A DNA stretch of 64,000 nt from Hygrocybe punicea (lineage: Eukaryota; Basidiomycota; Agaricomycetes; Agaricales; Hygrophoraceae): the NCBI GenBank assembly GCA_963556145.1, contig OY744472.1, positions 4,526,001 to 4,590,000 of the forward strand, given 5' to 3'. Below are positions 34,600-44,706 of the stretch, piece after piece (positions within the stretch are counted from its first letter, which is position 1; each line of letters opens with the position of its first letter). The translations under genes and the position numbers were made by a program. The notes under the pieces were generated by a model. The model ran no database searches. It saw nothing but the letters and a program-made list of their open reading frames with translations, and was not told the origin of the DNA.

Positions 34600-34608
34600 G
34601 AGGAGGGG
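34600..34608 (+). promoter_or_regulatory. Copia polypurine tract
   Basis: GAGGAGGGG lies immediately before the 3' LTR (34609) and overlaps the pol stop codon. This is the normal place for plus-strand priming. Confidence 0.85.
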
Positions 34609-34889
34609 TGTTGAATTTACAACCTACATATCGGCTTATCCTATCCCAATATGGACAATTACATAATATTTCATTCATTACATTTTTCGTACGATTCCTT
34701 ACTCCTCAGTTGTTCCATCATTAACAACTGAGAAGTAAGTGCACACTATTCATTGCTACACACATTCATTAACACATTATCCAGTATCCATTCACTTAGG
34801 TAGAGAATAACAATCAGTTGTTCCATCATTAACAACTGAGAATATCCATTCACTTAGAAATATCCCCGATTGGTTCTATAAACTCAACA
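34609..34889 (+). repeat. Copia 3' LTR
   Basis: 281 bp, nearly identical to the 5' LTR; followed by TCATG (34890-34894). Confidence 0.92.
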
Positions 34890-35823
34890 TCATGTATATA
34901 GCTTCATCTACTCAAAATCTTTTAAGTCGCGGTCACTCCAAAATGCGGCCGCGGCCGCGGCAAATAAATGTACAGTTTATACAGCATATAGTCATTGTTG
35001 GCGACCGCAAGTATCTTGTTAGTATGATGCTCATGCGCAGTCTGAACTTGAATGCGACTTCTTACACAGCTCGATGTGGGAAGACCGCGCTGCCAAACAG
35101 GCTCGTTCGCGGCAAGTGCCCTAATGAGGTATTTTTTTTCATAGGGCCTTCAAACATTCACTGACTGGTTGGTTGGCAAGTACCCTAATGCCAGTGAGTA
35201 CGCTATGTTCATGGTTTGTAGCCCCACTGGTAGTTGTGTGATGAATGACTTGCGTGTCACAGCTGACTTTGAAGGCTGCGCGTTCAGGTTAGTGGACGGA
35301 CGACAGGTCTTCGTATCAATCTGGGATACATCGTTTGTTCTACCCTGGTTTTTCTCACTGACACACTGGTTGACGATGCTGGAATGCAGTTGCTATCCAG
35401 AATACTCGGTGGGTGCACCATAATTTCCCTCCTCGAGTGCCGTTGACAGATTGGGAGCAACGACCGCTCAACTACAAGGGTGCCAATTGTATTCATTGCG
35501 TTTGCGATCAACGATCCCCGGTCGTTGCAAAGTGCATCCACCATTGTACGTTAACAGCTGTATAAAAAAATGTAGTATTTTGCTGATAAACCTGGTAGTA
35601 CGCCCCAGAAGTATCACATTACTGCGGTTCGAAGATTCCGGTGTATCTCGTTGGATGTAAAGCAGATCTACGTGACGTGGCTGGTCGTTGCATTGTCTCG
35701 TGTGAAGAGGCAGAGGCGGCGGCGGCGGCGATGGGTGCGGTTGCGTATATTGAATGTTCCGCGATGGAAAATAGCGGCGTTGACGAGCTATTCAACACCG
35801 CTGTCCAAGAGTATCTCAGGTAG

Positions 35824-35997
35824 TGGCAGTGTGACTCGAAATCTTGTGTTGATTGTTAGTGTTAGGAAAAAGAAGCATGACATCATCCGATTTATAGCAG
35901 CAATGACATCATTGACTCAGGCTGGCAGTATAAAGTCAGTGCGTGTTCGCTCTGTCAACGCAGTCATCCCCCCAGTTGACTACCCACATTCTTTACC
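35824..35997 (+). promoter_or_regulatory. Presumed promoter of ferritin-like gene
   Basis: Between the Rho-like stop and ATG 35998. A TATAAAG word lies near 35930, about 68 bp upstream of the start codon, a plausible TATA box. Confidence 0.4.
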
Positions 35998-37118
35998 ATG
36001 TTCTATTCCATCACGTTCATAGCATCTGCCCTCGCTGTCTTTACTCAACTCGGCAATGCTCTCCCCACCAAGCGTGATGCTCCCTCCGGTTAGTTCCTCC
36101 CCGTATCTTGCTATCCCTCTCTAACCCACTCGCAGACGCAGATATTCTTAATTACGCCCTCACGCTCGAGCACCTCGAAGCTGCTTTTTATACCGAAGGT
36201 CTCAAAAAGTATTCCCCCGCAGACTTCGCCAACGCCGGACACCCCGAGTTTGTATACCCTCGCATGACAGAAATCCGCGATCACGAAAACACCCACGTCA
36301 CATTCCTCACCGGCGCACTCACTGCGGCGGGGATTACGCCCGTCCAATCTTGTACCTACAGTTTGTAAGTCTCATTTAACATTTGATTAATTTGATTCTT
36401 CTATTCACTCACGCTCTATGATAGCCCCCACAACAATTGCGATGAATTTATTGCCCTCGCTGCGGTGTTGGAGTCTGTTGGCACTTCCGCATATTCCGGC
36501 GCAGCTCAGTTTATATCGAACAAGGTGCTCATACACCGTTCACTTCTACTGTTCCTGAGCCCGCTGACATTGGGTCCTGGATGATGAAGGATTACCTCAC
36601 CGCCGCGGCTACGATACTATCTGTTGAAGCACGTCACGACGCGTGGCTCTCTTCTGCGGTATCGAAGGAGAATCCCTGGAGCACCGCTTTTGAGGTATTC
36701 AATCTTCGTTGTTGACAATAGAACATTTCTCACATGCCACCAGACCCCCCTTGGTCTCCGCCAAGTCTACACCCTCGCAGGCCCACTAATCGTCTCTTGC
36801 CCCGCAGCCAACGGTTCCCCCCCAGTCACACCCTTCCCTGCCCTCTCCGTCTCGTCGGCAAAACCTGGTCAATCCGCCGTGATGACTTTTGACGCTCCGT
36901 CCTCGGATAAGCAACTTTATTGCGCGTTCATTCAGGGATTCCAGAAGGTATTTAGCCGTCTTGGCGCAGACAAGACGTGTCAGTTTCCCGATAGCTTGGT
37001 TGGCACATTTTTTGTGGTGGTGACCAATGACAACAACGATGCGGGTGATAGTTCTACTGTTGCTGGACCGGCGATGGTCAATTTCCCCTTTAATTCGGCT
37101 GGAATGGTAATTAGTTAG
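35998..37118 (+). CDS. Secreted ferritin-like domain protein (Rds1-like), 299 aa
   Basis: Five exons: 35998-36088, 36136-36364, 36425-36524, 36590-36694, 36744-37118; GT-AG introns of 47-65 nt, all phases matching, 900 nt in total. The N-terminus MFYSITFIASALAVFTQLG then NALPTKR predicts a signal peptide with a KR-type processing site. The ferritin-like helices follow: ILNYALTLEHLEAAFYTEGL, MTEIRDHENTHVTFLTGAL, ILSVEARHDAWLSS. The E, ExxH and ExRH residues are those that bind metal in this fold. The C-terminal part (ANGSPPVTPFPALS and beyond) is a beta-rich tail seen in fungal Rds1-type stress proteins. Real metal binding or enzymatic activity is not established for most of these. It appears intact and is the clearest host gene in the window. 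Intron 3 is also open in another frame, so its borders are slightly less sure. Confidence 0.85.
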
Positions 37119-37459
37119 GTTTGATTTTTGCAATAACTATATGAGACAATGTTGGACATCACCAGTGAGGACAGGGGGTTGTGGCTGGGTCCGTCACGGT
37201 GACAACCATCGGGATCATCGTACTTGGGCGGTGGTGGTTTCAAGTAACAGTTGATCAAAATCAGCCCTTTAAGGATCAACGTCAGCGCCCACTTCCTGTG
37301 GCGCCTTTTAGCTCAACTTCTTCATTTCGATTATCCTTTTTATTTTTATTTTATTTTCGTTCCTTCCAGCCCGCCAGTCGGTTTGACCTTCTCTCTGTAT
37401 CGTTCGACCTTCCTTCATTACCCTCCTTTTGTTTTGACTCGGGGTTAGTTTGTGCCCAG
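37119..37459. other. Intergenic region
   Basis: A pyrimidine-rich stretch (37310-37440) just upstream of ATG 37460 is typical of basidiomycete promoters and transcription-start regions. No gene seen. Confidence 0.4.
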
Positions 37460-38146
37460 ATGCCATCTACAATCGACATGCGCGCCGTAGGTCAAAAAAA
37501 CTGTCCGTAACCCCGGCCTTAATTCACTGACATACATCGCCAGCCTGCCAGCGGCATCGCCCTGCTTGTCCTGCTAATCATCATCGGCATAGTCACATTC
37601 TTCGTGTGGCATCGCAAGCGCACTCAGGCTCAGCGCGACGAGGAGATAGGCGAAGCACCAGAATCATTGGAAGGTGAACTGGATGTCGATTCGTCTTGTC
37701 CATCGTCCCCAGTTGAACCCCCCACAATCGCTTCTCTCCCTGAAGTCCACTTCCGCGTCCCATTCCCGCGTCCGCGAATAGGACCTGGTCCGTACGACAT
37801 GCCAGTGCAGCGTGTTCCTAGCTATACACCGCCACGGCCACCTAACTTGAACCTCCAGACGACGCAGGCGGTGCTGGGTCCTCCCTCTCAGCGGTCTGGC
37901 ATTACGAACACTCCGGCGCTCCCGTCATCTCTGTGGAGATCAGAGGCGCAGGAGAGGTGGGCGAGGGCTACGCAGATCTTGCGTAGTCCTTTGCGGAGCC
38001 GTGGTGTCGTACCGAACCCAACGGAGAAAAAGAAAAAGGCGGAGATGCCGGCTGCGCGTGAGGAGAAGGGGGGTGATGGCCGGGCGACGCGTAAGCTGAG
38101 CATCCTGATTTCAGATTTGCAAAAGGAGTATAGGGAGGCGTTTTGA
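37460..38146 (+). CDS. Single-pass membrane protein, unknown, 209 aa
   Basis: Exon 1 37460-37486 (MPSTIDMRA), a 57-nt GT-AG intron, exon 2 37544-38146. After PASG comes one hydrophobic segment (IALLVLLIIIGIVTFFVW) and a basic stop-transfer patch HRKRTQAQ. The long tail is rich in Pro, Ser and Arg with VPSYTPPRPPNLN. It ends in a helical basic region (KLSILISDLQKEYREAF). The very short N-terminus and basic cytoplasmic flank predict a type III-like single-pass protein with its tail in the cytosol. I recognise no family. The start is the ATG that makes the two-exon model continuous. Confidence 0.65.
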
Positions 38147-38643
38147 CTCTCGGAGTCCGGGTGGGTGGAGGGATTTAGGCACGCTGGACGTCGTCGTAGT
38201 GTATCGTCGAGTGATACTAATTGCTTATTACGAATAGCACTGAGTACTGATACAGTACCGCCGGTAATAGTTGTGCCTGCCGCGAAATATTTAAAGGGCG
38301 AAACGTCCTGAATCTACATGTCGCTGACAAAAGAAATATAATATGGGGTAAATCCAGTCGAGATGCGCACTGAAGTTCCGTCGTTCTCTGTATCACCATA
38401 TCCTGATTTGTCGGCGGTAATGTGGTTGCTCCCCAACCGCAAACCACACGGAGCACGTCTAGCCGGGAAGGTGCATGCTGTGTAATCTTGTGCGATCCGC
38501 AGAGGCCGGAATCCATTGTTGACCAAAGACGCCCGCAGGCTGTGATGGCCGTGGCAAGAAACTGCGTATCACGTGTAAGTGGCGCTATTCAAGACTACCG
38601 TCGCCTGTCGAAGCGACTGCAACATCCGCAGTGTCAGGCGAAT
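38147..38643. other. Intergenic region upstream of ARID gene
   Basis: No convincing coding exon; the frame of the ARID gene is open back to 38422 but its composition before ATG 38644 is not protein-like. Likely promoter and leader of that gene. Confidence 0.35.
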
Positions 38644-39930
38644 ATGGACCCTCAACACGGCTGCAATCAACCCTCACAACTCGATTCTCCTGGAGGGACA
38701 TCACCCGACGGTATCCGCCCATCCCCTTCTCATTCGTCACCACCTGTCATTAATCAGGCGAATTCGCATGGGCCTCCAGCTGGTCATAGACTTGTGACTT
38801 TCGCCGAACTCAGGGAGCGCGCACAACGCCTTCAGGCGGTGATATATCAGCTTGAGGACGTCACGACTCGGTTGTCAAACCACCGCTCCGGGATGTCTGA
38901 TGCCGATTATATGCACAGAATGCAAGCCACAGCAACCGGTATTAAAACTCATCGCGACATGTTAGCCACGATCGTAGCCCAAATGACACCGCAGCATGGA
39001 ATACCTACGTGTAACAACGACGGGCCATCAGGAAGCAATATCGGTAACTTGTATGCAACATTGCGTTTCTTCCCCTTCCCCCTGATTTCACGAATTAACT
39101 TTTGGTTATCGCAGGAATGGACATGTACAGTCACAGCAACAGTCGGGGTCAGTTCCCGGTAGTCAAAGTCAGCCGCAGTCGGTGTCACGACTTGGTTCAT
39201 GGCCACCTATGCCAGGGTTTGGGAATACCGCTTCACATGAACCATCTCGGACAGATAATATTCAACACGACATTCCTTTTCAAATGCATACGCAACTAAA
39301 CCCCTCCCAACCGCAAATCATGGATCAACCACAATACACGGTTCCCCCCCTAACTGGTCCTACAAGACAGCAGTTCCTTCTTGGGCAAATCCCGAGACCA
39401 GTGTCGCCCAACCAGTATCCTCTCCAGTCTGGCCATAGCAATGTTCAACCTCGTAACGATCAAGTACCGCAGGTTCAGGTCACGCAGATGCCCCCTGCCT
39501 TGGACAAGCCAAGATTCGATCAAGCATACGAGATATATTGTAAAGCAAAAAGTATTACACATGACACACGTTTAATGTCGCTCGATAATCGCCCAGTCGA
39601 TCTGCATTTACTCCACTCGCAAGTGATGAAAGAAGGTGGCGTAAATAAGGCAAGCACGTTGCCTTTCCCTCCGAAATGTCCTCAGTTGTCGAAGTCTGTT
39701 GGGTTTAGGTCAATCAGAAAGAGCTGTGGGATATCATCGGCGCACGGATGGGCTTCGTGCACTTTCCCGGTACCGAATCAGAACCAGCCAAGTCTGGACC
39801 CGGTGTCGCGCAGCATTTGTCGCATGTCTATAAAGAGTATCTGTCATCTTTCGACAGCCTCCATGGAAAACCTATTCACAGAATTGGAATGTCCAGGCTT
39901 GCTTCTTGTCAACCACACGGAGTGGCCTGA
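38644..39930 (+). CDS. ARID (BRIGHT) DNA-binding domain protein, possibly incomplete
   Basis: From ATG 38644: MDPQHGCNQPSQLDSPGG, then a helical segment FAELRERAQRLQAVIYQLED. After an intron near 39045-39115 (acceptor uncertain) comes a Gln/Pro-rich linker (39180-39500). The ARID domain spans about 39505-39860: FDQAYEIYCKAKSITHD, NRPVDLHLLHSQVMKEGG, then, across an intron with an unusual GC donor (about 39650), KELWDIIGARMGFVHFP and VAQHLSHVYKEYLSSFD. ARID proteins bind AT-rich DNA and include a subunit of fungal SWI/SNF remodelling complexes; a role like that is inference. The protein ends soon after the domain (TGA 39928-39930), shorter than SWI/SNF subunits, so it may be a truncated paralogue. 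Confidence 0.6.
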
Positions 39931-40389
39931 GTGCTTTCTGTGAAGGCAGAGTGGGTGAAATGAAATCGACGAACTTGTGGGCCGGGAAGTGAGAGCACCA
40001 CTTCCGCCAGCGTGGTTGAGGATCCTACTTTGTTCTGGTTCCTACCAAAGGCAACCGACAGGCAAGTTTGCTTTGATCCTTGGTCATTAGTCAACTAGCT
40101 CAATTGCGAAGTGCTGATGTCGGAGTAATGGTAGTCCTACATCCGCTTAACCATCGCCTTTGCAGATCGTGTGCCATCGCCACGGACTACTGGGAGTGCG
40201 ATACTCGGGCCCTGAATCTTGTCAATGCTTGGTCTGTGGATCGCAAGCTTAAGTCTAAACGAGGTAGGAGTGTGACAAAAGATATGGTCTCTGAGCGAGT
40301 GACAGGTGTGACACAGAGTCAGTGCTCTGTGCCCTCGCTGTCACTGTTGTTGCGGCTCGTTTTCTTCATAGTTCTCAAACGCCCCGCAT
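39931..40389. other. Spacer between ARID gene and DIRS-like element
   Basis: No clear gene. It may contain remains of the ARID gene's 3' part (the frame ALNLVNAWSVDRKLKSKRG near 40210 looks protein-like). The left end of the retroelement could not be placed. Confidence 0.3.
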
Positions 40390-41239
40390 CGACTCTGACC
40401 CAAACCTTCAAATCTGCCCTGATTTTGACTCAGAAGATTTTCTCGACATTTGAAACACCATTGCCCTTGCTACAGGCATCACAGCCGACCAGGCTGCTCT
40501 CAACCTCGCCGCTTCCTGGACAGCCCAAAACAACACCAAGAAGGCCGCCTGGGACACTCAGCTCCAAGCCGACCAACTGGTAGATGACATTGCCACTTTA
40601 GCAGCCCAGGAGGCAGAGGCTGCCGCTCAGGCCATCCTAGACAAGGAGGCTGCCGAGGAGCTCAGGGAGGCAGAAAAGAAAAAACCCAAAATGCATACGT
40701 TTGACGTAACCAAGTCAATCGGTGTGAACGTCTCCCAACGCCCCTCCCCTTATGCCCTCGAGCACCTCCGGAAGTTCGAATATGTTGAACTCTGGTATTT
40801 CACCCCTGAAGGCTGCAATGAGGCCGCCATAACCCAATGCTCAGCAGTGGACGACACCTTCGGCATTACCAGATCCGATGCTGACCTCATGGTCCTGAAG
40901 CCAGTTTCCTCCGTCCGTGCGTCCCGCAAAGCCCTGAGAGACGAAGACCTGTCCTGGGACCAAATGGAGATCACCAGCACCCTCATGCTCCGCCACCAAC
41001 GCCAACTCCACTGGCCTGAGGCCGCCACAGATGCGCTCTCCATCTTCTGGTACAAGCTATATGCCCATGAACTGCGAGCCCAGTCAGACGGCCACCGCAT
41101 CCTCTTAATATACCAAGCCCAAGCCCGCTGGGAACGGCATGCAGCCTTGGAACGGAAAGATGCTGGCTTCAACATTGGCCTCATCGACAACGACCTCCTT
41201 GCAAAAATCACTTGCGAAAACTTTCACTTGGACTGCCTA
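40390..41239 (+). pseudogene. DIRS-like Gag, 5' part
   Basis: The frame reads PDFDSEDFLDI, TGA at 40451, NTIALATGITADQAALNLAA, a coiled-coil-like Ala/Glu-rich helix, then KKKPKMHTFDV, RPSPYALEHLRKFEYVELWY, FTPEGCNEAA and DAGFNIGLIDNDLLAKI. This matches, from memory, a common Agaricomycete Gag-like protein linked to tyrosine-recombinase retroelements. The first stop again fits CGA to TGA. The frame is cut at 41240 by an insertion with inverted ends. Confidence 0.6.
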
Positions 41240-41299
41240 CATCAGGAAATTTACAAGCCCTTTTTTTGCACCTTGGAGGCTCTTGACCTTTTTTGAAAC

Positions 41300-42020
41300 C
41301 TCTTGAACTTTTTTCTGAGGTTTTTTTCATCTTTTTTAACAACTTCTGCTACCTTATGGCACTTTGAGTCACTTGGAAATATTTACTACATAATATCCCT
41401 TGCACACCTTTTCACCCTTTTCAACTTTTCCCCACCTTTTCAAACTTGGATTACTTTGACTCCTTTAGCACTTTGCTTACTTGTTGGTCCTTTACAATTA
41501 ATCACTTTACTTGTCTTACCACTTTTGACCTTATGACCTTGGATCACTTTTGACCTTTGATGCTTTTTCTTCTTTTTTTCTACTTTTCCCATCTTTTTCA
41601 AAAGTGAATTACTTTGAAAAAGGATACCTCTTGTCCCAAGACAAAGAGCTTTTTTAAGCTGGGTCCATTTCTTGAAAAAGTTGTTTTGTCTTTGGAAAAG
41701 AAGAATCTCTTGTAAGCTTTTCCATATCTTTTGTGGTTTGTTAGCCTTTTTTTACAGGTTATTTAAATACTTCTGAATGAATACTTTCAGTTTCAAAATA
41801 AATTGTGTACAGTATACATTTGAAACTTCAATAATGTCAGTAAATGTCTTGTTATTGAAGAAGTACTGTAAAATTGTCAATCAACACTGGTAATGTACTT
41901 TGTTTCAAAATATTGGATCATTATGATTTTGAATTCTTTTCGAATACTGGTGCAACAATATGATAACAATATGTAGTATACCCTCCCAATAAATTCAACA
42001 TACTTCAGTATATGGACCAT
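41300..42020. other. AT-rich filler of the insertion
   Basis: T-rich sequence full of CTTTTGACC, CTTTTTC and CTTGAAAAAG variants. No coding. These words are echoed in the hairpin near 44450-44640. Confidence 0.45.
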
Positions 42021-42300
42021 GTGTGGCCAGCCTGTCTGCGAGGTGGAATTTAGGTGCTGGGGCCTTGCACCGGCCTTCAGCCATATGTGGGCCTCTTTGT
42101 CTGGGTGTCCCGATGCGTCCACGTTGAACCAGACAACTTCCACCTTGCAAGAGAGCCGCGCACGTCAGTTGATGTGGCTGGCATCTTCGCGAGGTGGGAT
42201 TGGGGGGTGCCCTGCGGTGACTCCATCTGACCTCGCGAGAGATCGGCGCACGTCAGTTGACGTGGCCAGCGTCTTCGCGAAGTGGCAAAACGCACACGTT
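42020..42300. repeat. Imperfect 88-bp repeats with palindrome CACGTCAGTTGACGTG
   Basis: GCGCACGTCAGTTGAYGTGG followed by CTTCGCGARGTGG occurs near 42157 and 42247 (88 bp apart), with a weaker first copy near 42030. A related copy lies at 49490-49530. The core is a near-perfect palindrome. Confidence 0.65.
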
Positions 42301-42589
42301 GTATGCGTGTGTTCTGCCTCGGTTGCATCTGGGGTGCCGGCACACTTCATCGCGCGGTGGCACGTTCTTCAGTTAGAAGAATAAAATCGACGGAAAAAAT
42401 TAATGAAAAACATACCATGAAGCAGCGGGGGTGGATGCACCACCCCCTGCTGCTCGTTCCGTCTCGTTGACTCGCCCACTCCGTTCGTTTGTATGTGCGC
42501 GCGCCCCGGTTTGCCATGGGGCCTGTTGCCGGCGCGTCTGACATGGCATTGATTTGTCGACGTCGTAGTTGTGGCCGTCGTGGTGGCAA

Positions 42590-42675
42590 TCGTCGTTGTC
42601 GTTGTCGTTGTCATTGTCGTTGTCATTGTCATTGTCGTTGTCGTTGTCATTGTCGTTGTCATTGTCGTGGTGGTG
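42590..42675. repeat. Microsatellite (CGTTGT/CATTGT)n
   Basis: About 85 bp of alternating CGTTGT and CATTGT hexamers. All open frames across it are repeat products. Confidence 0.9.
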
Positions 42676-43154
42676 GTTGCCGTAGACCTGCAATTTTAAT
42701 TGTTAGTGTCGAATAAAATAAAATAAAATGAAAGGAAATAAAAAAGTACGCAGGTGTAAGGGAGTACCGCACGTACCAGGGCCGCACCACTCCTGGTCTT
42801 GCTCGCCGTCATCATTGTTGCGTTGGCGTCGTCCTATAAAGATCAGTACCTCAGTCACGAAAATGCTAAGTCAAACTTACCGAAAATGGAAAACGTGACG
42901 ATGTTTGGCGCTCCATTTTGCCAAACTTCGCCAAATGGTCCGTGCGCGACCTCAAAACATATATAAGTCATGCATCTATTCACTCGAATGGGGCGTATCA
43001 TTCACTTCAATTTCGTTAATACTGATTTACTTGATATGTCAAGTTGTTAGTAAATATAGTTGTAGTAAAGTTACTATAAAATCGATTAAATATATAATCA
43101 ATTAAATATATTTTTAATCTATTAATTATTAATAATTGATGTCTTTGAATCTTG

Positions 43155-44370
43155 TAGTGATGCCGAAGTTCGGTTCGGTTCGGTTTTTTCGGTTTTTTGC
43201 AAAACCTGAACCGAAACCGCCGGTTCGGTTCAGCAAAATGCTGAACCGAAACCGAAACCGCTTCGAACCGTTTTTTAGCGTTCGGTTCGCGTTCAAACCC
43301 GGTTCAAACGCCGAACCAATTTGATTTAAAGCTTCTCCTACCTGTCAGCTTCATTTTGATCCCCTGATCATCCAAAACGGTCAAGTATTGAGTGAGTTAT
43401 GATTAAAATAACTTTTATTCACAATGGGAGGACATCCATAACATATCTTTTATTCGGATATAGTTTCCCCATGTTGGGATGAGATTCCAACACTGCAAAG
43501 ACCCCAGAAAAACATTTGAACTCCCCACCCTAAACGGGGTACAGATATAATACAGAGATGTGATATCTATTGGAGGGGGTCGACCCCCTGAATAGACTAC
43601 AAAAACTATTTTCAAGGTCCGACCTCCTGAAGTGGGCTATGCCGATCACTGGCATGTCATCTATTGGTTCCATCAACGATCCCAAACTGATATAAGCAAA
43701 GCGGTTCCAACCCCGACTGACACCCTGTTTATTGCCCAGAATATTTTTATCGTTACGGATGTCCTCCTAATATATAGATTGTGAGTTTAAAAAATGAAAA
43801 TAGCATTATAAGTAAAATAAGTAAGATTACCAAATTATTTCATCAAAAGGTAATGGGTTCTCTGTTAACATTAATTAATATAATCAATATCCACTCACCT
43901 ATTGGACCAACTTGGAATTTCTGCATAATTGGTTACAAATTGAAGTCAGTTTAATGAGTGACCAGATATTGGTTAAATTAACTAATCTTAGCAGAGGACC
44001 AATTATCATTTAGTGTGGGCAATGTACTCAAATAATTTGGTAATTCTATCTATTTTATTTATAATGTTATTGCCATTTTTAAAATCCAATATATATATAT
44101 ATTGTGAGTAAAAGTTGTTTTAATCATAACTCACTCAATACTTGACCGTTTTGGATGATCAGTGGATCAAAATGACGGGAAGAACCGTATCTATCGGTTC
44201 GCGGTTCGAACCGGGTTCAAACGCGGTTCAGAACCGCTCAAAACCACAGAACTGCAAACCGAACCATCGGTTTCGGTTCAGCATTTGGCTGAACCGAACC
44301 GGGTTTTTCGGTTCGGTTTGCGGTTCAAACCGGGTTCGGACCGGTTCTGAACCGAACTTCGGCATCACTA
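43155..44370. mobile_element. Non-autonomous hAT element, 1,216 bp
   Basis: The ends are TAGTGATGCCGAAGTTCGG and its inverted copy, with 8-bp duplication GAATCTTG at 43147-43154 and 44371-44378. The subterminal words are CGGTTCGGTT/AACCGAACC in dense clusters. A second inverted pair lies inside (43350-43425 and 44105-44180) containing GATCATCCAAAACGGTCAAG. The interior is AT-rich with no transposase. Confidence 0.9.
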
Positions 44371-44420
44371 GAATCTTGACAATTTGTTGCGTGAAAAAGG
44401 CCGTCTTTTACAAGGAGCCA

Positions 44421-44670
44421 AAGGGGCCAAGGTCCCAAGGGGTAGCACCTTTTCCAAGAAAGTGACCCGGCTTAGAAAAGGTCAAACTCTTGGAAAAAGA
44501 GGTCAAAAGGAGGAAAAAAAGGAATCAAAAGCTCTTCTTTTCCCTTCCTTTTCCCTTCCTTTTTTTTCTCCTTTGACCTCTTTTTCCAAGAGTTTGACCT
44601 TTTCTAAGCCGGGTCACTTTCTTGGAAAAGGTGCTACCTCTTGGAAAAGGTGGACCTCTTGGGACCTTTA
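44421..44670. repeat. Long hairpin of about 250 bp
   Basis: The left arm AAGGTCCCAAGGGGTAGCAC...AAAGTGACCCGGCTTAGAAA is mirrored from about 44590 to 44670 (TTTCTAAGCCGGGTCACTTT...). Arms of roughly 100 bp with few mismatches surround a polypurine/polypyrimidine loop (44510-44570). It is part of the right end of the insertion in the DIRS-like element. Confidence 0.75.
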
Positions 44671-44706
44671 CAAGATGCAAAAAAAGGGCTTGTAATTTTC
44701 CTGATG

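Larger units (their letters stand above)
28369..34601 (+). pseudogene. Copia Gag-Pol polyprotein, interrupted
   Basis: A single frame. ATG 28369 (MSSSAIKIVNLPKLKDDGSN) is preferred over 28348, which overlaps the primer site. Order: Gag; zinc knuckle CSNCKRKGHLEKDC (about 29137); protease DSGASRHFC (29410); pre-integrase LHRKMGHIN and CKTCVKAKA; integrase VTDVWGPAP, GSDRGGEF, NGSAERTNR; reverse transcriptase KCRYTFRYKRNPDG, KARLVAKGFTQ, HQADVKNTYLNAEL. RT is cut at 31717 by the miniature LTR element and resumes at 33624 with the catalytic TDDF region, EIVDLGEINWLLGI. RNase H follows with YSDADWA, SSTESEYVAL, CDNQGAI, ending at TGA 34599-34601. One further TGA (33675-33677) sits where arginine or similar is expected. 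Confidence 0.9.
28063..34889 (+). mobile_element. Copia-type LTR retrotransposon
   Basis: LTRs of 281 bp (28063-28343 and 34609-34889) begin TGTTGAATTT and end ACTCAACA; the 5-bp duplication TCATG is at 28058-28062 and 34890-34894. I saw one difference between the LTRs (CCGG versus CCAG in the ATTATCC stretch), so the insertion is recent. A primer site and polypurine tract are present. The gag-pol frame is interrupted by a 1.9-kb miniature LTR element (31718-33623) and one TGA (33675). Confidence 0.93.
27086..34988. mobile_element. Foldback (large inverted-repeat) element, about 1.07 kb net
   Basis: The left arm (27086 to about 27440) begins ATGCTGTATAAACTGTAC and includes GCCGCGGCCGCGGCCGC. 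The right arm is its inverted copy: 27795-28062 plus 34895-34988, split by the Copia insertion. The flanking 7-bp TAGTCAT is at 27079-27085 and 34989-34995. Arms of about 360 bp surround a 355-bp loop rich in TTGTTGGTTGTCCTCG and GACGAAGATG repeats. Open frames inside are mirror images and not genes. The superfamily is not identified. Confidence 0.8.
27044..35823 (+). pseudogene. Rho-type small GTPase, split by nested insertions
   Basis: Collapsing the foldback element (27086-34988) and one 7-bp TAGTCAT gives ISLVIVGDRK, the start of the G1 loop. After an intron CGKTALPNRLVRGKCPNE follows (35075 on). Later pieces are ADFE...VDGRQVFVSIWDT (35260-35330, switch II region), YLVGCKADLRD (from 35641) and YIECSAMENSGVDELFNTAV ending in stop 35821-35823. 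GCKADLRD in place of NKxD-only spacing and the ECSA motif are of Rho type. The segment between WDT and YLVGCK is not readable as normal exons, and the CGKT junction does not phase cleanly. A C-terminal CAAX box is missing. It is a decayed copy. Confidence 0.7.
41240..44706. mobile_element. Insertion in DIRS gag with inverted ends
   Basis: The left end CATCAGGAAATTTACAAGCC (41240) matches in inverted orientation the right end at 44687-44706 with one mismatch; the match extends through the following T-run. A 3-bp CTA lies on both sides (41237-41239, 44707-44709). The interior is AT-rich and T-run-rich, contains a hAT (43155-44370) and, near the right end, a long hairpin. No transposase is seen. 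The superfamily is unknown; a 3-bp duplication is compatible with CACTA or Harbinger types. Confidence 0.5.

Noticed and set aside
36525..36589. Reading intron 3 of the ferritin-like gene as coding
   Set aside because: One frame is open (AHTPFTSTVPEPADIGSW) but does not match the phase of the flanking exons; splicing at GT-AG joins NK to DYLTAAATIL, which fits the family.
37460..37620. Host membrane protein as the source of the U3 peptide
   Set aside because: Both have a short N-ter, one membrane segment and a WHR-basic flank, but the hydrophobic residues do not align. The resemblance is of layout only.
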